Positions 1 through 5,224 of a stretch of DNA of 6,421 nucleotides are shown in pieces. This DNA is from Acidobacteriaceae bacterium UBA1307 (lineage in GTDB: Bacteria; Acidobacteriota; Terriglobia; Terriglobales; Acidobacteriaceae). The position numbers were made by a program, and so were the translations under genes. The stretch's first letter is position 1. Every line of letters begins with the position of its first letter. The stretch lies in assembly GCA_002307235.1 (NCBI GenBank), contig DBTV01000027.1, positions 47,802-54,222 of the forward strand, read 5' to 3'. A model generated the notes under the pieces. That model was not told the origin of the DNA, did not search any database, and saw only the letters and a program-made list of their open reading frames with translations.

Positions 1-449
1 ACATGCAGGAGACCCAGGAGCCGGCCTTCGCCGTCCGCTTTGTGCCACCGATGCTGCACTTGGTGGCGCGCTTCACGGCGGCGCTCCGGTTCAACCACCC
101 GGCGATGAAGAAGGCTGCCGAAACCGGTTATCTGAACGCGATGGCCGCGGCGACCTACCTTGTCTACAAGGGCGTTCCCTTCCGCACCGCGCACGAGAAG
201 ATCGGCAACGCGGTTCGGTACGCGCTCGAAAAGGGAGTGGAATTGGGCGAGCTGACGCTCGACGAACTGCATCAATTCGGCGAGGAGTTCGACAAGGACT
301 TCTACGAGGCTGCCACGCTGAACGCGACGCTCGACTGCCACGATGTAATCGGCGGAACCGCGCGCGCGCGCGTCGGGCAGGCTCTCGAAGAGGCCGCGGC
401 GCGTGTCGCCGCTCTCGCTTCTCAGGAGATGGCCCATGCGGGTGCGTAA
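1..449 (+). CDS. argH: Argininosuccinate lyase, C-terminal part (5' end outside the window)
   Basis: Argininosuccinate lyase splits argininosuccinate into arginine and fumarate, the last step of arginine biosynthesis, in the cytoplasm as a homotetramer. About 148 C-terminal residues are visible out of a usual ~460. The reading frame is open to the window edge, so the ATG at position 3 is an internal methionine; it matches the 'MQE' that follows the signature region in known ArgH proteins. The stretch GYLNAMAAATYLVYKGVPFR, then AH-x-x-(I/V)G, is the characteristic ArgH C-terminal domain, followed by the 'LDELHQFGEEFDKDFYEA' helix region. The catalytic serine loop (GSSxMPxKxN) lies upstream and cannot be checked. 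The 3' end overlaps the next gene by 14 bases, which indicates one transcript and probable translational coupling. Family assignment is confident; the missing N-terminal two-thirds limits any statement on activity. Confidence 0.95.
   Translation, partial: MQETQEPAFAVRFVPPMLHLVARFTAALRFNHPAMKKAAETGYLNAMAAATYLVYKGVPFRTAHEKIGNAVRYALEKGVELGELTLDELHQFGEEFDKDFYEAATLNATLDCHDVIGGTARARVGQALEEAAARVAALASQEMAHAGA
424..429 (+). promoter_or_regulatory. Ribosome binding site of the short NAGS gene
   Basis: AGGAGA lies six bases before the ATG at 436, inside the last codons of argH. It favours this ATG over the in-frame GTG at 403, which has no comparable site. Confidence 0.7.
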
Positions 450-960
450 GGCGCTGCTGCAAGACGCCTCGAACGTCTACGATCTGGTCAACTCGCTCTC
501 GGGCGACGGCACGCTGCTCAAGCGCGCCTTTGCCGAGATCTGCGAAAACATTCGCGACTTCACCGTCGCCGAATCCGACGCCGGGGTCTTCCTCGGCTGC
601 GGAGCACTGCACTTCTATGGGCCGCATCTCTGCGAAGTGCGCTCGATTGTCGTCCGTCCCGAGGCCAAAGGCCAGGGGGCGGGCGGCCGTCTGCTCCAGT
701 CACTGCTCGACGAGGCCGAAGAGCACGGCATCCACTCGGTCTGCCTGTTTACGCGCATCCCGGACTTCTTCTTCAAGTACAGCTTCCGCACCGTCGAAGA
801 TAAGGCCGACCTGCCCGACAAGGTCTTCAAGGATTGCCAGAACTGCCCGCGCCTGCACCGCTGCGACGAGGTCTCGATGGTCCGCGGCCGCATTCCCCGC
901 GTCTCCATCCTCGGCCCCAAAAGCGAGGCCGAAGAACTGGTCCATCTGGCCGCGAGTTAG
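436..960 (+). CDS. argA: Short-type N-acetylglutamate synthase (GNAT acetyltransferase), probable
   Basis: This 174-residue single-domain GNAT protein probably acetylates glutamate with acetyl-CoA, the first step of arginine biosynthesis. The N-terminus (RVRKALLQDASNVYDLVN) starts the fold. The segment around residues 67-87 (EVRSIVVRP, then AKGQGAGGRLL) is the beta4/acetyl-CoA pyrophosphate-loop motif A. Residues 109-117 (PDFFFKYSF) fit the C-terminal GNAT core. The tail (LPDKVFKDCQNCPRLHRCDE, about residues 126-145) resembles the tail of the short synthases that lack the amino-acid-kinase domain of classical ArgA. That tail carries C134, C137 and C143. The ATG at 436 is chosen for its Shine-Dalgarno site and because similar proteins start at about this point. 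Overlap with argH supports the arginine role. GNAT membership is near certain; glutamate as substrate is inferred from resemblance and context, and another small-molecule acetyltransferase is the alternative. Confidence 0.82.
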   Translation: MRVRKALLQDASNVYDLVNSLSGDGTLLKRAFAEICENIRDFTVAESDAGVFLGCGALHFYGPHLCEVRSIVVRPEAKGQGAGGRLLQSLLDEAEEHGIHSVCLFTRIPDFFFKYSFRTVEDKADLPDKVFKDCQNCPRLHRCDEVSMVRGRIPRVSILGPKSEAEELVHLAAS

Positions 961-984
961 TTTTTTCTTTTTCTTGAGTTATGC

Positions 985-1026
985 AAGAACCAAGGGCGAT
1001 TCCGCATGGGGTCGCCCTTGGTTCTT
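985..1026 (+). terminator. Strong hairpin between convergent genes, probable terminator
   Basis: A perfect 15-base inverted repeat (985-999 with 1012-1026) extends through two G-U and two C-G pairs in the + strand RNA to a 19-bp stem with a four-base loop (1004-1007). It lies 24 bases after the NAGS stop and about 65 bases past the stop of the convergent gene on the - strand. The core GGGCGA/TCGCCC stem is flanked by an A-rich left base and a T-containing right base, like a bidirectional terminator. However, the tail after the stem is not a proper T-run. A T-rich tract (961-975) sits before the stem instead, which does not help termination. A role as a 3' transcript stabiliser is possible. 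Confidence 0.55.
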
Positions 1027-1090
1027 CCACAGGAGACATGCCCAAATGATATTATTCAAAGGCTCGGAGTTATTTATTATTGGCAATTAC

Positions 1091-2020
1091 CTAGCTCCAC
1101 TTCTGAAATTCTTCAATTCGTCTGCTATATAGCTTTAGGCGTGTCAGCATTGCTTCATACTCGCCTCGATTTCCATTGTACTGAACAGACGAAAAGAACC
1201 CTGCTTCTAGTTCGACATACGCTCGCCAAGCATTCTGCATTGAATCGAATGCACTTTTTCCCAGGCAAGAGAGTCCTCCAGATATCATCTTTTCAAAGGA
1301 TTCAACCTCACTTTTCAGAGATGAAAACTTTTCGCACGCTATTCGGCATGATTCTTCTAAACTTAATGGAGCATCGGAAGCACGATAAAAAGCAATTCCG
1401 TAATAGCTTGCCAACACTAGGCTATAGCATGAAGAACATATTTCTTTAATATCTGCGAGGTCTCCAACAAGGCGAAGATGTGCTTCATGGCAAATAATAT
1501 GACGAAGTCTAAATGCCTCCTTCACGCAAGATATGACATTTTCTGGAGACTTTAATATGACCGTAGCAGCATCATCTGATTCGTTCCAGAATTCAGGCTC
1601 ACGAGCGTCTTTCAATAGCTTAACAAAATCAACATCCAGCAAATCACGCATCGTGGAACTTATGGCTTCAAAGCTACTGAGGCTTACAGTATGCGCTACC
1701 AATTCACCAACCGTAATCTGCTTGCCAGAGAGGGCAAGCGCAAGATCATGATCTATCTTAACTGGTAGCTTATCAAGGCGAAGATTATTTACATATTTGG
1801 GGTTACCTGAATCGATTAGATCTTGAATTTGCCATCGAAAATAGGCTTCAACTCCCGCAATACTTGCGACGATAAAATAGCCGTGTTGTTCGCTTTCCTT
1901 TTCCAATTGTTTCACTTGTACACATAAAGAAAGGAGCTTGGCAATTCCATTATCCATATCAACGCACGTCGTTCGTGCCTTGATATCCTGGATCTCCGCC
2001 CTGATATTCCTCTTACTCAT
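1091..2020 (-). CDS. HEPN-like protein with C-terminal LprI/DUF1311-like segment
   Basis: I recognise no named gene; 309 residues. The ATG at 2020 is chosen because an AGGAG lies seven bases upstream; an in-frame ATG nine codons earlier (2047) lacks one. There is no signal peptide or membrane segment, so it should be cytoplasmic. Residues 47-72 (YFIVASIAGVEAYFR, then WQIQDLID) resemble the first long helix of HEPN proteins. Residues 173-178 (RHIICH) form an RxxxxH motif, the catalytic signature of many HEPN ribonucleases. From about residue 255 on, the AWRAYVELE element and a closing helix with LKLYSRRIEEF resemble the LprI (DUF1311) family. Base composition is clearly lower in G+C than both neighbours, which suggests acquisition by transfer. 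It lies downstream of hypF on the same strand but is unlikely to work with it. RNase, toxin or defence function is inferred from the motif only; many HEPN-like proteins are inactive. Confidence 0.7.
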   Translation of the reverse strand: MSKRNIRAEIQDIKARTTCVDMDNGIAKLLSLCVQVKQLEKESEQHGYFIVASIAGVEAYFRWQIQDLIDSGNPKYVNNLRLDKLPVKIDHDLALALSGKQITVGELVAHTVSLSSFEAISSTMRDLLDVDFVKLLKDAREPEFWNESDDAATVILKSPENVISCVKEAFRLRHIICHEAHLRLVGDLADIKEICSSCYSLVLASYYGIAFYRASDAPLSLEESCRIACEKFSSLKSEVESFEKMISGGLSCLGKSAFDSMQNAWRAYVELEAGFFSSVQYNGNRGEYEAMLTRLKLYSRRIEEFQKWS

Positions 2021-2027
2021 CCTTTTT

Positions 2028-2032
2028 CTCCT
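2028..2032 (-). promoter_or_regulatory. Ribosome binding site of the HEPN-like gene
   Basis: On the - strand this reads AGGAG, seven bases before the ATG at 2020, and it decides the start. The 82-base gap back to hypF shows no convincing -35/-10 pair and no clear terminator. I therefore cannot tell whether the gene has its own promoter or is read through from hypF. Confidence 0.65.
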
Positions 2033-2102
2033 ACACAACTGAACCAACCTACCCTACTGTAGTGCCTGATCTTGTTTTTGGAGTCTGGACCAGCATGAAA
2101 CT

Positions 2103-4415
2103 TCACCTGCCATTAGTTTTTTTCATCCGCGCGGCCGCAACCACGGCCTGGCCGTAACTCAGGCCACCGTCGCCGGGGCTGACGCGCTCATGGCGCAGCA
2201 CGCAAAAGCCTTCCGCCTCAAGCCCCATGCGCAGTAGCGTTGCCAGACGACGATTATGCAGGCAGCCGCCGGAAAGCGCGACGGTTTCGATGCCACTCAG
2301 CTCACGCGCGCGGCAGGCGGCAAGAAGAAATCCTCGCGCCACGCCTGCATGAAACCGCGCAGCGATCTTTTCGCGAGCCACGCCCGCACGCAGATCGCCG
2401 ACGAGCGCGCGCCAGAGTTCTTTTGTCGAAAGAACCGCCGGTTCGCCTTTCTTTTCTTCGAGCGTGATCGCATACGAACAGGAAAAATCGAGCGGCTCGT
2501 CGATGGCGCAAGCCTCGAGTTCCATCGCCGCCTGCGCCTCATAATCGACCACGCGACGGCCGAGCACCACCGCCGCTACCGCATCGAAGAGTCGTCCGCA
2601 ACTGGAGGTCAGTGGCGCATTCAATCCGCGCTCGACCATGCGCCGCACGATGCGCAGTTCTTCGGCGGAGGCTCCGGTCCACGCGGCAAGTTCTCCTTCT
2701 TCGACCTCCACTCCGCTAGCAAGCAAAAACCCGAGAAAAATCCGCCAGGGCTCGCGAATCGCCTTTTCGCCACCGGGCAACGGCGCATAGTCAAGATGCG
2801 CAAAGCGCTCGAAACCATCGAGCCGCGCCAGCAGCACTTCCCCGCCCCAGATCTTGCCGTCGGTGCCGTAGCCGGTGCCATCGAGCGCGAGGCCGATCAC
2901 CGGACCGGTCACACCATGCTCGGCCATGCAGCCGGCAATGTGCGCATGGTGATGCTGCACGCCGATGAGCGGAAGTTGCCTTTCCTCCGCCCACTGCTTC
3001 GCCCAACTTGTCGAAAGATAGCCCGGGTGCAGATCGTGCGCGACGGCGGTCGGTGCAATCTCAAAGGTGTGCATCAGATGCGCCAGTGACTCCTCGAAAA
3101 ACGCCAGCCCCGTTGGGTTTTCGAGATCGCCAAGGTGCTGGCTCTGGTAAGCAAAGCGGCCTCGCGCCAAAGCAAAAACATTCTTCAAGTGACCGCCCAC
3201 GGCCAACAACGGAGGCGCGTCGAGCGGAAGATCGATGGACAGCGGAACGTAGCCGCGCGCGCGGCGCACCAGTTGCGGCGCACCATCGACGACCGATGCC
3301 ACCGAATCGTCGCAGCGCTGCAAAATCTCGCGATTGTGCAGCAGAAACACGTCGGCAATCGCGGCCAGCCGCATCCGTGCCTCATCGTTGGCAATGCAGA
3401 TCGGCTCCTCGCTCAGATTCGCCGAGCTCATCACCAGCGCACGCACGCGGCGGTCAGCAAAGAGCAGATGTTGCAGCGGCGCATAGGGCAAAAAGATGCC
3501 GAGCCACGGCAGACCGGGAGCGACCGAGGCGGCCAGCAATGAGCCCGCACGCCGCCGCGCCAACACGATGGGCCGCGCCGGAGTTTCAATAAGTTTCTCT
3601 TCCTCCTTCGTCAGCAAACAAAAGGCCCGCGCGGCATCAAGATCGCGCACCATCACCGCCAGCGGCTTGCCGTAGCGATGCTTGCGCTCACGCAAGCTCC
3701 GCACCGCCGCATCGTTGCTCGCGTCCACCGCCAGGTGGAAGCCGCCGATGCCTTTGATGGCGACGACCTCGCCTGCCAGCAAACGCTCGATGCTCTCCTG
3801 CACAGGATCATCGCAAGCCATCGTTTCGCCGTCGGCCCGCGCCAGCCAGAGCCGAGGCCCGCAGACCGCGCAGGCATTCGGCTGCGCGTGGAAGCGTCGA
3901 TTCAGCGGGTCTTCGTACTCGCGCTGGCAGTCAGGACACATCGGGAAGACGGCCATCGAGGTCTGCGGCCGGTCGTAGGGAATGCTGCGCGTAATGGTGA
4001 AGCGCGGCCCACAGTTGGTGCAATTCAGAAACGGATAGCGATAGCGGCGATCGGCGGGGTCGAGCAGTTCGCTCAGGCAGTCGTCGCAGGTGGCAGCGTC
4101 GGCTGGAATCCCGGTGGCCACCTGCCCCAGCACCGCGCTCGTCACGATGCGAAAGCCGGTTTCGCCGCGCGGCGCGGTCACGGAGACCTCAACCGCATCG
4201 ATCCGCGCCAGTGGCGGTTTTTCCTGCCGCAGACGCCTGAAAAATATATCGAGCCGCTCGGGCGCGCCTTCGAGGGCAATCGTCACTCCATCGGTGTCGT
4301 TGCCAATCGAGCCAGAGAGGTTTTCTTCGAGCGCGAGCCGGTAGACGAAGGGCCGAAAGCCCACCCCCTGCACCACGCCACGCACCCGCGCCTCACGCCG
4401 CTCGATTTTTTTCAT
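2103..4415 (-). CDS. hypF: [NiFe] hydrogenase maturation carbamoyltransferase HypF
   Basis: HypF uses carbamoyl phosphate and ATP to form carbamoyl-adenylate and transfers the carbamoyl group to the C-terminal cysteine of HypE, the first step in making the cyanide ligands of the [NiFe] active site. With the start at 4415 the protein has 770 residues, normal for the family (about 750-800), and all domains are present. The acylphosphatase domain has VQGVGFR at 15-21 (R21) and N39. Two C4 zinc fingers use C110/C113/C132/C135 and C160/C163/C182/C185. A YrdC-like nucleotide-binding domain begins near the KGIGGFHLAVDA motif. A Kae1-like domain carries HHHAH at 488-492, LALDGTGYGTDG and, near the end, SGGCLHN and SPGDGGLSYGQ. 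The start is uncertain: ATGs at 4427 and 4415 both fit the family N-terminus, neither has a strong Shine-Dalgarno site, and the frame is open up to 4520. It is transcribed divergently from hoxEF, whose hydrogenase it would mature. Confidence 0.96.
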   Translation of the reverse strand: MKKIERREARVRGVVQGVGFRPFVYRLALEENLSGSIGNDTDGVTIALEGAPERLDIFFRRLRQEKPPLARIDAVEVSVTAPRGETGFRIVTSAVLGQVATGIPADAATCDDCLSELLDPADRRYRYPFLNCTNCGPRFTITRSIPYDRPQTSMAVFPMCPDCQREYEDPLNRRFHAQPNACAVCGPRLWLARADGETMACDDPVQESIERLLAGEVVAIKGIGGFHLAVDASNDAAVRSLRERKHRYGKPLAVMVRDLDAARAFCLLTKEEEKLIETPARPIVLARRRAGSLLAASVAPGLPWLGIFLPYAPLQHLLFADRRVRALVMSSANLSEEPICIANDEARMRLAAIADVFLLHNREILQRCDDSVASVVDGAPQLVRRARGYVPLSIDLPLDAPPLLAVGGHLKNVFALARGRFAYQSQHLGDLENPTGLAFFEESLAHLMHTFEIAPTAVAHDLHPGYLSTSWAKQWAEERQLPLIGVQHHHAHIAGCMAEHGVTGPVIGLALDGTGYGTDGKIWGGEVLLARLDGFERFAHLDYAPLPGGEKAIREPWRIFLGFLLASGVEVEEGELAAWTGASAEELRIVRRMVERGLNAPLTSSCGRLFDAVAAVVLGRRVVDYEAQAAMELEACAIDEPLDFSCSYAITLEEKKGEPAVLSTKELWRALVGDLRAGVAREKIAARFHAGVARGFLLAACRARELSGIETVALSGGCLHNRRLATLLRMGLEAEGFCVLRHERVSPGDGGLSYGQAVVAAARMKKTNGR

Positions 4416-4609
4416 GATTCTTTTCATCCAGTCGCGAAGACCCGCTGTCAGCATAGCGCAGTCAAGCGGCCTTGGGAGGCTCCACGTAAGACGCTGCATC
4501 TTTTTGAAAACAATATGCATAATTTATGGCCGCCGCAGGAGTTCCACTTTCCTCTCGGGCCCGCGGACGTATCGCATAGGAATACGATTCACGGAAAAGT
4601 ATCACAATA

Positions 4610-4625
4610 CGTGACAACTATCACG
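4610..4625. promoter_or_regulatory. CRP/FNR-type palindrome, candidate operator
   Basis: CGTGA-N6-TCACG is a perfect five-base-arm inverted repeat whose inner part, GTGA-N6-TCAC (4611-4624), equals the core CRP consensus half-sites and spacing. Its centre (about 4617.5) is 110 bases before the hoxE start and about 200 bases before the hypF start. If the weak -10 at 4648 were used, the site would sit near -41.5, the position of class II activators. Which regulator binds, if any, cannot be told; a CRP/FNR-superfamily protein is the inference. Confidence 0.45.
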
Positions 4626-4715
4626 GATTACCGCTATGCGGTTCGACTACAAGGTTGGAGGTCAGAGATTGCGCCCAAGGAACACCTCGAACGCCTTCAA
4701 CCGACCAACACCCCA

Positions 4716-4722
4716 GGGAGGA
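4716..4722 (+). promoter_or_regulatory. Ribosome binding site of hoxE
   Basis: GGGAGGA stands four bases before a GTG at 4727 (the GGAGG core is five bases away). It is the best Shine-Dalgarno match in the window and fixes the hoxE start at this GTG, not at the upstream in-frame TTG at 4655. Confidence 0.8.
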
Positions 4723-4726
4723 AACC

Positions 4727-5224
4727 GTGCCAGCCTATACCCCTCCACCGTTGCCCAGTGACGATAAGCGTTGGAAGATCGTCAACGGCACCATGCGCAA
4801 AAACGGCTATGCCCGTCATGCGCTCATCGAGACACTGCATACCGTCCAGTCCTCGTTCGGCTATCTGGACGACGACTCCATTCGCTTTGTGGCGCGCTCG
4901 TTGCGGGTGCCGCTGAGTCAGGCCTACGGCGTCGTCACCTTTTACCACTACTTCAGTCTGAAACCGCCCGGCAAGCACACCATGACCATCTGCTCCGGCA
5001 CTGCCTGCTACATCAAGGGCACCGACAAGCTGATTGCCGCCGCCGAGCTTCGATTGGGCATCCATCAGGGAGAAACCACCAAGGACGGAAACATCAGCCT
5101 CACCACGGCGCGCTGCGTCGGTGCCTGTGGACGTGCCCCCGTGGTGCTCACCGATGGAGAACTGGTCGGCCAAATGACGCAGGCGCAGATGATCGAACAA
5201 CTGGAAAGGTGGGCCGTCGAATGA
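4727..5224 (+). CDS. hoxE: Bidirectional NAD-linked [NiFe] hydrogenase diaphorase subunit HoxE (NuoE-like)
   Basis: HoxE is a small thioredoxin-fold [2Fe-2S] subunit of the diaphorase module of NAD(P)-linked bidirectional hydrogenases, and a relative of complex I NuoE. The protein has 165 residues, the usual size. An N-terminal helical part (KRWKIVNGTMRKNGYARHAL, then FGYLDDDSIRFVAR) precedes the GVVTFYHYFSLKPPGKHT segment. The cluster ligands are C89, C94, C130 and C134 (C-x4-C and C-x3-C in CSGTACYIKG and ARCVGACGRAP). The FSLKP-GKHT, ACYIKG and HQGETT-DG-ISL patterns resemble cyanobacterial HoxE more than NuoE. The GTG start is fixed by a strong ribosome binding site. The stop overlaps the hoxF start as ATGA, so the two are translationally coupled. 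HndA/HydC-type subunits of bifurcating hydrogenases are the alternative, made less likely by the divergent hypF, which serves only [NiFe] enzymes. Confidence 0.88.
   Translation: MPAYTPPPLPSDDKRWKIVNGTMRKNGYARHALIETLHTVQSSFGYLDDDSIRFVARSLRVPLSQAYGVVTFYHYFSLKPPGKHTMTICSGTACYIKGTDKLIAAAELRLGIHQGETTKDGNISLTTARCVGACGRAPVVLTDGELVGQMTQAQMIEQLERWAVE

Larger units (their letters stand above)
4428..4726. promoter_or_regulatory. Divergent hypF/hoxE control region
   Basis: This gene-free spacer separates two divergent hydrogenase-related genes and should hold promoters for both. It is AT-richer than the genes on either side from about 4501 to 4630. A possible but weak - strand promoter is TTGTGA (plus coordinates 4602-4607), a 17-base gap, then TATTCC (4579-4584). 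On the + strand TACAAG (4648-4653) is a poor -10 candidate. The repeated motifs AATACG (4581, 4607), TCACGGA (4589, 4621) and TATCAC (4600, 4619) cluster at 4580-4627. The part from 4660 to 4715 would be the hoxE leader, and I see no structured RNA element in it. Confidence 0.5.

Noticed and set aside
403..435. Upstream GTG start for the GNAT protein
   Set aside because: It adds 11 residues not typical of the family and has no ribosome binding site, whereas the ATG at 436 has one.
961..975. T-rich tract right after the NAGS stop read as the tail of an intrinsic terminator
   Set aside because: The only stem upstream is a six-base repeat (911-916 with 927-932) inside the coding region, too short and about 30 bases too far away.
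1006..1449. Open frame of 147 codons on the + strand opposite the HEPN-like gene
   Set aside because: It begins inside the hairpin and has no ribosome binding site. The - strand frame is longer, has a good Shine-Dalgarno site and carries recognisable motifs.
2053..2063. CTAC-T-GTAG palindrome between hypF and the HEPN-like gene
   Set aside because: Four-base arms are expected by chance, and it is not placed relative to any convincing promoter.
2256..3089. Open frame of 277 codons on the + strand opposite the C-terminal half of hypF
   Set aside because: Arg/His-rich antisense shadow of the conserved Kae1-like domain, with no family resemblance.
4655..4726. Upstream TTG start giving HoxE 24 extra residues
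   Set aside because: The extra residues do not resemble HoxE, and the GTG at 4727 has a near-perfect Shine-Dalgarno sequence.
3678..4916. Open frame of 412 codons on the + strand opposite hypF and running into the start of hoxE
   Set aside because: It is antisense to the zinc-finger and acylphosphatase parts of HypF, and continues in the wrong frame into hoxE. The protein is low in recognisable motifs and is a compositional shadow.
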